From an uncultured Oscillospiraceae bacterium (GTDB lineage Bacteria > Bacillota > Clostridia > Oscillospirales > Oscillospiraceae), in NCBI GenBank assembly GCA_947169975.1, contig CAMVRT010000011.1, forward strand, positions 1 through 64,000: 64,000 nt of DNA, in the 5' to 3' direction. Position numbers and translations under genes: made by a program. The notes below the pieces were generated by a model. It was not told the DNA's origin. It was given only the letters and a program-made list of their open reading frames with translations, and made no database searches. Shown piece by piece: positions 24,223-32,839 of the stretch; the first letter of the stretch is position 1, and every line of letters begins with the position of its first letter.

Positions 24223-24971
24223 ATCGTTCCTTCCTCGATGCGGCGAAGCCACTCCGCCGCCGTCAGACCGTCGGCGTCCTTGGGCCGGGCCAGCACCGCC
24301 GTGGTCATGCCGCAGGCACGGGCGGCTGCCAGCTTCTCCGTGAATCCGCCGGCGGCGCCGGATTCCTTGGTCACCAGAATGCCGGCTCCGGCGGCGCGGA
24401 ACATGGCCTCGTTCAGTTCCCGGGAAAACGGTCCCTGCATACAGATGATGTGCCTGGCCGGGAAGCCCGCCTGCAGGCAGCCCTCCAGTCCCTCCAGAGA
24501 GGGCAGCACCCGCAGCCACACCCGCTGCTCAAAGCCGGGTATTTCGCTCAATGCCCGGGCCTCCTTGGAGCCCAGAGAGGAGAAGATGACTCCTTCCTGC
24601 CTTTTCAGCCAATCGATGAGCGCCGCCATGTCCGGGAAGGTGAGACAGCCCTCCTCCATGGCAGACTGCCGCAGCACGCGGCGGTAGGTCATGCCCGTTG
24701 CGGCGCAGGCCCTTTGGATGCAGCGGCTGACCCCGTCGGCGTAGGGATGGGTGGCGTCCAGCACCAGCCGGGGCTGCTCCCGCTCCATCAGTGCTGCCAT
24801 GGCGGCCTCGTCCAGCCGGCCTGCATGGACCTGCAAAGAGCCGCCCGGCTCTAAGAGGGATTCGCCGTACTCCGTGGCCACGCAGACCATGGACGGGACG
24901 TTTTTCCTTTTCAGCGCCTCCGACAGCTCACGGCCCTCGGTGGTGCCGCCGAACAGCAGAATGTCAACCAA
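24219..24971 (-). CDS. cbiJ: Cobalt-precorrin-6A reductase
   Basis: NADH/NADPH-dependent reductase in corrin ring synthesis. The 250-residue product starts with ILLFGGTTEGRELSEAL, the CobK/CbiJ signature. LVLDATHPYADGVSRCIQRAC (about 69-89) and ILVTKESGAAGGFTEKL are also typical. It overlaps cbiH by eight bases and cbiET by four. Confidence 0.95.
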   Translation of the reverse strand: MVDILLFGGTTEGRELSEALKRKNVPSMVCVATEYGESLLEPGGSLQVHAGRLDEAAMAALMEREQPRLVLDATHPYADGVSRCIQRACAATGMTYRRVLRQSAMEEGCLTFPDMAALIDWLKRQEGVIFSSLGSKEARALSEIPGFEQRVWLRVLPSLEGLEGCLQAGFPARHIICMQGPFSRELNEAMFRAAGAGILVTKESGAAGGFTEKLAAARACGMTTAVLARPKDADGLTAAEWLRRIEEGTI

Positions 24972-25695
24972 GGCGATACCCCCTGGGCGTCACCATTTTG
25001 CCGCCGATGACACGGGTCTGGGAGTTGCCGATGAACACGGTGGTGAACATATCCACCGTGGTGTCGCGCAGCTCGCCCAGGGTCAGCACACGGAAGGTCT
25101 CCCCCTCCCGGCCGATCTGCATGGCAAGGCCGCAGACCGTTTCGGCCGGCAGCGTCTCCAGCAGGATGTCGCAGGCCTTCTGCAGATAGTCGGTGCGCTT
25201 GTGGCTGCCGGGGTTGTAAAGACTCATGCAGAAGTCCCCGGCGGCACCGGCGCGCAGCCGCTTTTCGATGGTCTCCCAGGGCGTCAGCAGGTCGCTGAGG
25301 CTGATGACGGCAAAGTCATGGCCCAGAGGCGCGCCCAGAATGGCGCCGCCGCTGAGAGCCGCCGTCACACCGGGGATCACGCCGATTTCCACCTCGCTGT
25401 TCTCCCCGGCCAGCTCATAGATGAGGCCCGCCATGCCGTAGACGCTGCTGTCGCCGCTGCAAACCAGGGCCACAGTCTTGCCCCCTCGGGCCAGTTCCAG
25501 CGCCAGAGCGCAGCGCTCCGTCTCACGGGTCATGCCGGTGTCCCGGTACTCCTTGTGGGGGTAATAGGGGCGCACCAGCTCCACGTACTTGCTGTAACCG
25601 ATGATGATCTCCGCCTCGCGGAGCGCCTCGTCGGCGGCGATGGTCATACCCCGGTAGCTGCCGGGTCCGATGCCAACTACATATAATCTCTTCAT
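24964..25695 (-). CDS. cbiH: Cobalt-precorrin-3 C17-methyltransferase
   Basis: SAM-dependent ring-contracting methyltransferase. The 243-residue product has the tetrapyrrole methylase fold: YVVGIGPGSYRGMTIAADEAL at the N-terminus, LVCSGDSSVYGMAGLIYEL, GVTAALSGGAILGAPLGHDF and SLYNPGSHKRTDYLQ. It overlaps cbiG by four bases and cbiJ by eight. Confidence 0.95.
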   Translation of the reverse strand: MKRLYVVGIGPGSYRGMTIAADEALREAEIIIGYSKYVELVRPYYPHKEYRDTGMTRETERCALALELARGGKTVALVCSGDSSVYGMAGLIYELAGENSEVEIGVIPGVTAALSGGAILGAPLGHDFAVISLSDLLTPWETIEKRLRAGAAGDFCMSLYNPGSHKRTDYLQKACDILLETLPAETVCGLAMQIGREGETFRVLTLGELRDTTVDMFTTVFIGNSQTRVIGGKMVTPRGYRLG

Positions 25696-26684
25696 ACGCT
25701 CTCTCCAAATCTCAGTTCAGGTTCCCGGATGGCAAGGGCCACGGTGACGCCGTTGCCCGCCTCCTTCTTGGTCAGCAGCCGTCCGCCGCAAAAGCGCACC
25801 GCCGCCCGCTCACACACGTTGTCCACGCCGGTGGTCTTCTTCACAAATGCCGAGCCGGTGAAAGTGCCCGGCACCGATGCAAGCTCGTCGGCGGAATAGG
25901 TGTAAAGCGGCAAATCGTACTTTCGGCAGAATGCCAGCAGCCCCGGCTCGTCCGCCTTCAGGTCGATGGTGGCCACGGCCTCCACCGCCGCCGTGTGGCA
26001 GCCGTTCTTGCTGAGCGAGGCCATCACCGCCTCCTCGATGGCAGCTTCGTCAGTGCCGCGCCGGCAGCCGATGCCCACGGTGACGACCCTGGGCACCAGG
26101 CGCAGCGCCTCGGCACGACCGCGGGAGCGGTGGCTCACCAACACGTCGTAATCCTCCTCCGCCATTTCCACGTGGGCAGGCAGATCCCCGGCGATGGGGT
26201 ACAGGCTTTTGAGGCGGATAGTCTCCCCTGCCAGAAGCCGGGCGGAGATCCACTTGATCCGCTGGGGATTGGCCACCGTCAGGCCCTGGGACCGGGCCCA
26301 GCTGTCCACGGCGAACATGCCGTGGACGTCGGTGGCGGTGGTGATCACCGGCAGGGCGTCCACATAGCGAGCCAGCGCAGCCGCCAGTTCGTTGGCGCCG
26401 CCCAGATGCCCCGACAGGATGGGGATGGCAAAGGTGCCCAGCTCGTCCATCACCACCACGGCGGGATCGTGGACCTTGGTGCGCACGTGGGGAGCGATCG
26501 CCCGCACGGCAATGCCCGCGGCTCCGATAAACACCAGGGCATCGTTCTCGGCAAAGGCCCGCTCCGTCCACTGCCCCAGGCCGCCGCTCTCGCAGCGGCT
26601 CAGCGTCAAACCCTCCACCTTCTCCTGCAGTCTCTGGCCCAGGGCCATGCCGCAGTCGGTGAAGGCAATGGCGGCAACCCTCAT
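25692..26684 (-). CDS. cbiG: Cobalt-precorrin-5A hydrolase
   Basis: Opens the lactone ring and releases the two-carbon fragment as acetaldehyde in the anaerobic pathway. The 330-residue product has FIGAAGIAVRAIAPHV (about 51-66), PILSGHLGGANELAAALA and the C-terminal GIGCRRGTDEAAIEEAV domain, typical of CbiG. The presence of cbiG and cbiD identifies the oxygen-independent route. Confidence 0.95.
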   Translation of the reverse strand: MRVAAIAFTDCGMALGQRLQEKVEGLTLSRCESGGLGQWTERAFAENDALVFIGAAGIAVRAIAPHVRTKVHDPAVVVMDELGTFAIPILSGHLGGANELAAALARYVDALPVITTATDVHGMFAVDSWARSQGLTVANPQRIKWISARLLAGETIRLKSLYPIAGDLPAHVEMAEEDYDVLVSHRSRGRAEALRLVPRVVTVGIGCRRGTDEAAIEEAVMASLSKNGCHTAAVEAVATIDLKADEPGLLAFCRKYDLPLYTYSADELASVPGTFTGSAFVKKTTGVDNVCERAAVRFCGGRLLTKKEAGNGVTVALAIREPELRFGESV

Positions 26685-27436
26685 TTGCTGGCCTCCCGGA
26701 ACTCGGTGGAGAAATCCGCCGCGTACAGCCGGGACAGGTCATAATCGCTGCCCAGGCAGTGGCCCACCACGATGAGGGCCGTCTTGCGCACGTGGTTCCG
26801 CTCCGCCGTCTCATGAAGGTCTGCCACGGTGCAGCGCATGACCTTCTCATCGGGCCAGGTGGCCTTGTAGACGATGGCGGCGGGTGTATCGGGGGCATAT
26901 CCTCCGGCGATCAGCTCCGCGCTCAGCTCCCGCAGCAATCCGGTGCTCAAAAAGATCACCATGGTGGCGCCGTGGGCGGCAAAGGAGCGGATGCTCTCCC
27001 GCTCCGGCACCGGGGTGCGTCCCGCCATGCGGGTGATGATCACCGACTGGCTCACGTTGGGCAAGGTGTACTCCGCCTCCAGCGCAGCAGCTGCGCCGCA
27101 GAAGCTGGACACCCCGGGGCACACGTCATAGTCGATCTTCAGCTCTTTCAGCCGATCCATCTGCTCCCGGATAGCCCCGTAAAGGCAGGGATCACCGGTG
27201 TGGAGCCGCACCGTCATCTTATTCTCTTTTTCCGCCCGCTCCATCTGGGCGATGACCTCCTCCAGCGTCATGGTGGCGCTGTTGAAGATTTCACAGCCAG
27301 GCTTGGCGTAGTCCAGCAAAGCCGGATTCACCAGAGAGCCGGCGTAGATGATCACGTCCGCCTGCTCCAGATAGTTCTTTCCCCGGATCGTGATGAGATC
27401 CGGCGCGCCGCTGCCGGCACCCACAAAATGAATCAT
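26681..27436 (-). CDS. cbiF: Cobalt-precorrin-4 C11-methyltransferase
   Basis: SAM-dependent methyltransferase. The 251-residue product has the tetrapyrrole methylase motifs FVGAGSGAPDLITIRGKNYL, RLHTGDPCLYGAIREQM and CPGVSSFCGAAAALEAEYTLP. I start at ATG 27436, which overlaps the cbiD stop (ATGA) and has GGAGGG upstream; a TTG 15 bases earlier is less likely. Overlaps cbiG by four bases. Confidence 0.96.
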   Translation of the reverse strand: MIHFVGAGSGAPDLITIRGKNYLEQADVIIYAGSLVNPALLDYAKPGCEIFNSATMTLEEVIAQMERAEKENKMTVRLHTGDPCLYGAIREQMDRLKELKIDYDVCPGVSSFCGAAAALEAEYTLPNVSQSVIITRMAGRTPVPERESIRSFAAHGATMVIFLSTGLLRELSAELIAGGYAPDTPAAIVYKATWPDEKVMRCTVADLHETAERNHVRKTALIVVGHCLGSDYDLSRLYAADFSTEFREASK

Positions 27437-28572
27437 ACTCTTTCCCTCCAATTATCCATCAAACGCTCCGCGTTGTCGCTCTCGTGCAGCAGGCCGCCCA
27501 GATCCTCCCGGTTGGTGAACAGGACGTAGCCGATGTCGATATCTGCCGGGACCCGCCGCAGCAGCGTGGCCTCGATCCGCTGACCCAGCAGGGCGCAGAC
27601 CGCGTCCTTCAGCCCCGCCGAGCGCAGATGCTCCAGAGCGGCGTCGGTGGTGACGCACCCGGCGATTTGGCGCAGCAGCGGAAGATCTGCCCCGCACAGC
27701 AGGGCGCAGGTCACCAGCGTCTCCATCCGCCCGTCTCCGGCGGAGGAGTGGGTGTTGGTCTGGCCGATGCCCAGCTTCACCAGCTTGCCAATGTGGCCCA
27801 CCAGCAATATCTCCTTGAAGCCGCACTCCACCGCCGCGTCGATGGCGTCGCCGATGAAGTTGGAGCAGCTGACACACTCGTCCACCCGGAGGTGGAGCTT
27901 GTCCGCGGCAAAATCCCGTCCGTAGTTCCCCGGCGTCAACAGAAGCCGATGGCTCCCCTTGGCCGCCAGCTGCCGCAGCTCCAGCGCGATGGTGTCCACC
28001 AGAGCCTGGTTGCTCATGGGCTCCACGATGCCGGAGGTTCCCAAAACCGACAGGCCGCCCTCGATGCCCATGCGGGGGTTGAAGGTCCGCGCCGCCAGTT
28101 CCCGGCCCGCCGGGATGGAGACGGTGACGGCAATGCCGCCGCTGTAGCCGCAGCCAGCGCATATCCGGGACACGTTCTCGGCGATCATCCGACGGGGCGT
28201 GGAGTTGATGGCGGCGGCGCCAACCGGCTGATCGAGGCCCGGCTTGGTCACACGGCCCACGCCCTCGCCGCCGTCAATGGTTATGCCGCTTTCAATCCGC
28301 TCCGCCGTGGCGTAAACCAGCATCCCCGCTGTCACGTCCGGGTCGTCGCCGGAGTCCTTGCGCACGGCGCAGGAGGCCCGGTCCCCGTCCATGACCCCAT
28401 CCAGAATATCCAGCGTCAGCCGGATGCCCTTGGGCGTGTCCAGTTCCACGCTGTCCACCCGTTTTCCGGTCAGCAGCATCTGCGTTGCCGCTTTGGCGGC
28501 TCCCGCAGCGCAGGAGCCGGTGGTGTAGCCGCAGCGCAGCAGCTTGCCGTTGATATTTCTCGTCAGATCCAT
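27433..28572 (-). CDS. cbiD: Cobalt-precorrin-5B C1-methyltransferase
   Basis: Methylates C-1 in the anaerobic corrin pathway. The 379-residue product has LLRCGYTTGSCAAGAAKAA near residues 11-29, INSTPRRMIAENV, GTSGIVEPMSNQAL and VGHIGKLVKLGIGQTNTHS, all typical of CbiD. I start at ATG 28572. The open frame goes on to 28707, but that stretch is a structured leader RNA with the promoter just beyond it. It is the first gene of the operon; its Shine-Dalgarno GGGGG sits in a stem (28575-28605). Confidence 0.95.
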   Translation of the reverse strand: MDLTRNINGKLLRCGYTTGSCAAGAAKAATQMLLTGKRVDSVELDTPKGIRLTLDILDGVMDGDRASCAVRKDSGDDPDVTAGMLVYATAERIESGITIDGGEGVGRVTKPGLDQPVGAAAINSTPRRMIAENVSRICAGCGYSGGIAVTVSIPAGRELAARTFNPRMGIEGGLSVLGTSGIVEPMSNQALVDTIALELRQLAAKGSHRLLLTPGNYGRDFAADKLHLRVDECVSCSNFIGDAIDAAVECGFKEILLVGHIGKLVKLGIGQTNTHSSAGDGRMETLVTCALLCGADLPLLRQIAGCVTTDAALEHLRSAGLKDAVCALLGQRIEATLLRRVPADIDIGYVLFTNREDLGGLLHESDNAERLMDNWRERV

Positions 28573-28729
28573 AAAATAAACCCCCGGCAGCGGCTGCCGG
28601 AGGCGGAAATGGGCATAGTACACCCTCATACTTCCTCCGGTGGCCGCAAAGGAATAGGAAACGTGGAACCCGGCTGTCACGGTAACGCACTTGCGAGGGA
28701 ATTTCACCCTGCTTTCCCACTGATTTGTG
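28573..28729 (-). promoter_or_regulatory. Structured leader of the cobalamin operon, probable cobalamin riboswitch
   Basis: About 155 nucleotides lie between the predicted transcript start and cbiD. The minus strand holds GTGGGAAAGCAGGGTGAAAT (reading down from about 28717), which resembles the GGGAA...GGTGAAAxTCC core of cobalamin riboswitches, with TTCCC closing the small stem. ACCGTGACAGCC and GGCCACCGG follow. A 10-bp stem (CCTCCGGCAG / CTGCCGGGGG) next to cbiD contains its Shine-Dalgarno GGGGG. This suggests control of translation, or termination given the T-rich tail. A full match to the class (the 3' B12-box region) could not be confirmed by eye. Confidence 0.55.
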
Positions 28730-28735
28730 AGTCAC

Positions 28736-28765
28736 ATTATATCCTTCCCTGCCGCAGCTTGTCAA
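28736..28765 (-). promoter_or_regulatory. Promoter of the cobalamin operon
   Basis: On the minus strand TTGACA (28760-28765) and TATAAT (28736-28741) are both consensus, 18 bp apart. Confidence 0.85.
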
Positions 28766-28774
28766 GGAAAACCC

Positions 28775-28803
28775 TTGCAACGGCGGCGGCGCCTTGCTAT
28801 AAT
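28775..28803 (+). promoter_or_regulatory. Promoter of the lipoate ligase gene
   Basis: TTGCAA (28775-28780) and TATAAT (28798-28803) are 17 bp apart; the region is back to back with the cobalamin promoter. Confidence 0.8.
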
Positions 28804-28839
28804 GCGGTCGAGAACGCAGAATCACCGGAGGAGCCGCCC

Positions 28840-29835
28840 ATGAAGCTGTCCTATCTGGATCTTTACACCACCGATCCGGCTTACAATCTGGCCGTGGAGC
28901 AGGTGGTTTTTGACCGTCTGCCCCGAGACCGGGCCTATCTCATGCTGTGGCAGAATGACAACGCCATCATCATCGGCAAGCACCAGAACGCCCTGGCGGA
29001 GATCGATCAGGCCTACGTGGATGCCCACGGTATCGCCGTGGTGCGCCGTCTCTCCGGCGGCGGCGCCGTGTATCACGACATGGGCAACCTGAACTTCACC
29101 TTCATCACCGACGCGGCGGACACCGAGCATCTCAACTTCCGGCTCTTCTGCCAGCCGGTGGTGGACACGCTGGCCGAGCTGGGCGTCCACGCAGAGATCA
29201 ACGGCCGCAACGACATCACCATCGACGGCAAAAAATTCTCCGGCAACTCCCAGTACCTCCGGCAGGGCCGGGTCATGCACCACGGCACCATTCTCTTCGA
29301 CTCCGATCTGGATGTGGTGAGCCACGCTCTGCGGGTAGACCCGGCCAAAATTCAGGCCAAGGGGGTATCCTCCGTCCGCAGCCGGGTGACCAACGTGGGG
29401 GAGCATCTGCCCGGTCCTGTCGACCTGCCCGCTTTCCGGGCGGCGCTGCTGCGGCACATTCTGGCCGCCACACCCGGCGAAGCCTATTCCTTGACAGAGG
29501 CCGATTTGGCGGCGGTGGAGGAATTGCGCCGGACGCGCTACGCCACCTATGAATGGAACTACGGTATCTCCCCCCGCTGCACCCTCTCCAAAAAGAAACG
29601 CGTGGAGGGCTGCGGCACGGTGGAGGTGTACCTCACCGTGGAGCGGGGGCTCATTACGGACGCGGCTTTTCGGGGCGACTTCTTCAGCGCCGTGGAGCCG
29701 GAGGAGCTGGCGAGACACCTCATCGGCCTGCGCCCCACGGCGGAGGACTACGCCCGCGCGCTGGAGAACGTGGATGTGGGGCGCTATTTCACCGGACTGA
29801 CCAACCAACAGTTTTTGGAGATAATGTGCGAATAA
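28840..29835 (+). CDS. lplA: Lipoate-protein ligase
   Basis: Activates lipoate with ATP and attaches it to lipoyl domains (GcvH, 2-oxoacid dehydrogenase E2). The 331-residue product has RRLSGGGAVYHDMGNLNFTF (about 68-87), the lysine region DGKKFSGNSQ and VRSRVTNVGEHL. A C-terminal accessory domain is present (WNYGISP, VYLTVERGLITDAAF), as in full-length LplA. ATG 28840 follows CGGAGGAG and its promoter; the long open frame upstream of 28840 is antisense to cbiD and is not coding. Confidence 0.94.
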   Translation: MKLSYLDLYTTDPAYNLAVEQVVFDRLPRDRAYLMLWQNDNAIIIGKHQNALAEIDQAYVDAHGIAVVRRLSGGGAVYHDMGNLNFTFITDAADTEHLNFRLFCQPVVDTLAELGVHAEINGRNDITIDGKKFSGNSQYLRQGRVMHHGTILFDSDLDVVSHALRVDPAKIQAKGVSSVRSRVTNVGEHLPGPVDLPAFRAALLRHILAATPGEAYSLTEADLAAVEELRRTRYATYEWNYGISPRCTLSKKKRVEGCGTVEVYLTVERGLITDAAFRGDFFSAVEPEELARHLIGLRPTAEDYARALENVDVGRYFTGLTNQQFLEIMCE

Positions 29836-29842
29836 GAGTGAA

Positions 29843-29870
29843 CGGCCTGCGGGATCGATCCCGCAGGCCG
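29843..29870. terminator. Terminator between lplA and malQ
   Basis: CGGCCTGCGGGATC and its complement form a near-perfect palindrome followed by GTTTCTG on the plus strand. It lies between the convergent ends of lplA and malQ. Confidence 0.75.
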
Positions 29871-29880
29871 GTTTCTGTGT

Positions 29881-31359
29881 TCAGTCTCTTCGATAGGTGT
29901 GCGTCACCCGGCGCAGCTTCCGTGTCAGGGCGGCGGTGATGGCGTCCGGTTTCATGCGCCACTGCCAGTTGCCCTCGGCGGTGCCGGGGGAATTCATCCG
30001 GCTCCAGCCCGGCAGCTCCAGCACGTCCTGCATCTGCATGACGAACAGCTCCGAGGCGGTGGACATGCCGGTGCGGATCATGCCCCAGCACCAGCCCTCA
30101 TCGGGCTCGATGTGCATATACTCCCTGGCGTACCGGACGTAGGCCTGACCATGCCCGGCCTGTACCCAGCCACGCACCGTCTCGTTGTCGTGGGTGCCGA
30201 TATAGCAGACGCTGTGGCTCTGGCAGTTGTGGGGCGCGTAGCCGGACTCGCCCCGGGGATCGAAGCCGAACTCCAGCACCTTCATGCCCGGCAGGCCGGA
30301 GTCCCGCAGCAGTTTCTCCACCTCGGGGGTGGTGTAGCCCAGATCCTCGGCGATAAAACGCAGATTGGGAAACCAGCTTGTCAGCACGCCCACCAGATCC
30401 ATGCCCGGGCCGGGCTTCCAGTAGCCGCATCTGGCGGTGGTATCACCATAGGGTACGGCCCAGTAGCTCTCAAAGCCCCGGAAATGGTCGATGCGGATCA
30501 CGTCGTACAGCTTTTGAGCGCCTTCGATGCGGCGGATCCACCAGCCGAAGCCGTCTTTCCGCATGGCGTCCCAGTCGTAGAGGGGATTGCCCCACAGCTG
30601 GCCGTCCTCGGTAAAGGCATCCGGCGGCACGCCGGCCACCTCCTTGGGCACGTTCTTCTCGTCCAGCTGGAAGAAGTGGGGCGCGCTCCACACGTCCGCG
30701 GAGTCCAGCGCCACGTAGATGGGAACGTCGCCGATGAACTGCACGCCCTTGCTGTGGGCGTACTCCCGCAGGGCGTTCCACTGGTGGAAGAACAGGAACT
30801 GGAGAAAAACCCAGAAGTCCATCTCCTCCCGGTTTTCCGCTGCGCAGCGCGCCACCGCCTCCGGCTTGTGGAGCCGGATATCCTCCTCCGGCCACTCTGT
30901 CCAGCCGGCCATGCCGAAGCGGGACTTCATGGTCATATAGAGGGCGTAGTCCTCCAGCCAGCCGCTGTTTTGGCGGCGGAAGGCGGCGATCTCCGACCCC
31001 ATCATCCCGCTGCGCCCAAAGGCCCTGCGCAGCACCGGGAAGCGGTTTTCATAGATCTTGCCGTAGTCCACCCGCTGGGGATCCTCCCCCCAGTCGATGC
31101 CCTGCAGCTCGGCGCGCTTGAGGAGACCGTCCTTTACCAGCATGTCCAGGTCGATGTAATAGGGGTTTCCGGCAAAGGTGGAAAAGGCCGAATAGGGACT
31201 GTCGCCGTAGCCGGTGGGGCCAAGGGGCAGCAGCTGCCAGTAGGTCTGGCCGGAGGCGTGCAGGAAATCCACAAAACGATAAGCGCTCTTGCCCATGGTG
31301 CCGATCCCGTAGGGGGAGGGCAGCGAGCTCATGGCCATCAGAATGCCGCTCTTTCGCAT
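29881..31359 (-). CDS. malQ: 4-alpha-glucanotransferase
   Basis: Disproportionates maltooligosaccharides (amylomaltase, GH77). The 492-residue product has SSLPSPYGIGTMG at the N-terminus and GYGDSPYSAFSTFAGNPYYI. The nucleophile region is VIRIDHFRGFESYW, the acid/base region IAEDLGYTTPEV, and the third acid lies in GTHDNETVRGW. I prefer ATG 31359 (MRKSG) over GTG 31368 because AGAAGAGAG is spaced for the former. It has its own promoter and no other glycogen or maltose genes nearby. Confidence 0.95.
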   Translation of the reverse strand: MRKSGILMAMSSLPSPYGIGTMGKSAYRFVDFLHASGQTYWQLLPLGPTGYGDSPYSAFSTFAGNPYYIDLDMLVKDGLLKRAELQGIDWGEDPQRVDYGKIYENRFPVLRRAFGRSGMMGSEIAAFRRQNSGWLEDYALYMTMKSRFGMAGWTEWPEEDIRLHKPEAVARCAAENREEMDFWVFLQFLFFHQWNALREYAHSKGVQFIGDVPIYVALDSADVWSAPHFFQLDEKNVPKEVAGVPPDAFTEDGQLWGNPLYDWDAMRKDGFGWWIRRIEGAQKLYDVIRIDHFRGFESYWAVPYGDTTARCGYWKPGPGMDLVGVLTSWFPNLRFIAEDLGYTTPEVEKLLRDSGLPGMKVLEFGFDPRGESGYAPHNCQSHSVCYIGTHDNETVRGWVQAGHGQAYVRYAREYMHIEPDEGWCWGMIRTGMSTASELFVMQMQDVLELPGWSRMNSPGTAEGNWQWRMKPDAITAALTRKLRRVTHTYRRD

Positions 31360-31409
31360 ATCAGTCACTCTCTTCTGTTTCTCTTTTCTGCCCGGGGCAG
31401 ATCGGTTTC

Positions 31410-31438
31410 AGTTTACCAATTTGCCGCACAAATGTCAA
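31410..31438 (-). promoter_or_regulatory. Promoter of malQ
   Basis: On the minus strand TTGACA (31433-31438) and TAAACT (31410-31415) are 17 bp apart. Confidence 0.8.
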
Positions 31439-31458
31439 CGCCGGGACAGGAGTGAGAA

Positions 31459-31487
31459 TTGACTTCCCGGCCGTTAGATGGTAACAT
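31459..31487 (+). promoter_or_regulatory. Promoter of hutI
   Basis: TTGACT (31459-31464) and TAACAT (31482-31487) are 17 bp apart, with AGGAGG of hutI at 31521-31526. Confidence 0.7.
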
Positions 31488-31533
31488 ATTTTTATGGTAT
31501 CATTGCGGCGAAATGCTTTGAGGAGGAGTCAAT

Positions 31534-32778
31534 ATGAGTATTCTGCTGATCCACAATATCGGTCTGCTGGCCACCCCTGTGGGCACCGCCGCACGCCGCG
31601 GCGCAGAGCAGGGGCAGATCCAGCTGCGCAAAAACGCCTGGGTCCTGATCAACGACGGCGTCATCGCCGGTGTGGGCGAGGGAGCGATCCCCGATCTCTC
31701 CGGCTATTTTGTACCCATGCTGGACGCCGGCGGCCGCCTGGTGACCCCCGGTCTGGTGGACGCCCACACCCACCTGGTCTTCGGCGGCTGGCGGCAGAAC
31801 GAGCTGGGGCTGAAGCTCCACGGCGCCACCTATCTGGATATTCTGGCGCAGGGCGGCGGTATTCTCTCTACCGTCACCGCCACGCGAAAGGCAACAGAGC
31901 AGGAGCTCTTTGACAAGGCCCGCGCCGCCCTGGACGAGATGATGGGCATGGGCGTCACCACAGCGGAGGCCAAGAGCGGCTACGGTCTGGACACGGACAC
32001 GGAGCTCAAGCAGCTGCGGGTGATCCGCCGGCTGAACGAGGAGCACCCGTTGGACGTGGCCGCCACCTTCCTGGGCGCTCACGCTGTGCCCATCAAGTAC
32101 AAGAACAACCGGGAGACCTATATCAAGCTGCTGTGCGAGCAGATGATCCCCGCCGTGGCGCGGGAGGGACTGGCCAAATTCTGCGATGTGTTCTGCGAGA
32201 CCGGTGTGTTCTCCGCCGAGGAGTCCCGCCGCATCCTGGAGACGGGCAAGCGGTACGGTCTGATCCCCAAGATCCATGCCGACGAGATCGACCCCATCGG
32301 CGGATCGGAGCTGACGGCCGAGGTGGGCGCTATCTCCGCCGAGCACCTGATCGTCTGCCCGCCGGACGGCATCGCTGCCATGGCAAAGGCCGGCACGGTA
32401 GCCTGCTGCCTGCCCGCCACCAGCTTCTATCTGGGCTCCACCTACGCTCCGGCGCGAGATATGGTGAACGCCGGCGTAGCCGTGGCCATGGCCTCGGATT
32501 TCAACCCCGGCTCCTGCCCCAGCCTCAACCTGCAATTCGTCATGAATCTGGGCTGCCTCAAGTACAAGCTGACGCCGGAGGAGGTGCTCACCGCCGTCAC
32601 CCTCAACGGCGCCGCCGCCATCGGCATGGCCGACAAGGTGGGTTCCATCGAGACAGGCAAGCAGGGTGATCTGGTGATCTGGGACGCCCCGGATCTGGAC
32701 TACATCTGCTACCGCATGGGCAGCAATCTGGCTAAAACCGTGGTCAAAAAGGGCGAAGTGGTGAAAAACAGGGTATAA
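31534..32778 (+). CDS. hutI: Imidazolonepropionase
   Basis: Hydrolyses imidazolone-5-propionate to N-formimino-L-glutamate in histidine breakdown. The 414-residue amidohydrolase has the metal-binding PGLVDAHTHLVFGGWR (about 69-84), the EAKSGYGLDTDTEL loop, FLGAHAVP, KIHADEIDPIGGSEL and the late Asp region MASDFNPGSCPSLNLQ. It has its own promoter; hutH, hutU and a formiminotransferase are not in the window. A bidirectional terminator follows. Confidence 0.96.
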   Translation: MSILLIHNIGLLATPVGTAARRGAEQGQIQLRKNAWVLINDGVIAGVGEGAIPDLSGYFVPMLDAGGRLVTPGLVDAHTHLVFGGWRQNELGLKLHGATYLDILAQGGGILSTVTATRKATEQELFDKARAALDEMMGMGVTTAEAKSGYGLDTDTELKQLRVIRRLNEEHPLDVAATFLGAHAVPIKYKNNRETYIKLLCEQMIPAVAREGLAKFCDVFCETGVFSAEESRRILETGKRYGLIPKIHADEIDPIGGSELTAEVGAISAEHLIVCPPDGIAAMAKAGTVACCLPATSFYLGSTYAPARDMVNAGVAVAMASDFNPGSCPSLNLQFVMNLGCLKYKLTPEEVLTAVTLNGAAAIGMADKVGSIETGKQGDLVIWDAPDLDYICYRMGSNLAKTVVKKGEVVKNRV

Positions 32779-32791
32779 CCTTTATCCATAA

Positions 32792-32827
32792 AACAATGCC
32801 GTGGAGCGCTGCTCCACGGCATTGTTA
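32792..32827. terminator. Bidirectional terminator
   Basis: AACAATGCCGTGGAGC and its complement around a two- to four-base loop, between convergent hutI and glsA. Confidence 0.9.
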
Positions 32828-32839
32828 TTTATATTTCTA

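Noticed and set aside
28573-28707. N-terminal extension of CbiD
   Set aside because: It overlies the leader RNA; the family N-terminus begins at 28572 with its own ribosome site.
27484-28839. In-frame upstream extension of the lipoate ligase
   Set aside because: It lies antisense to cbiD and upstream of the lplA promoter at 28775-28803.
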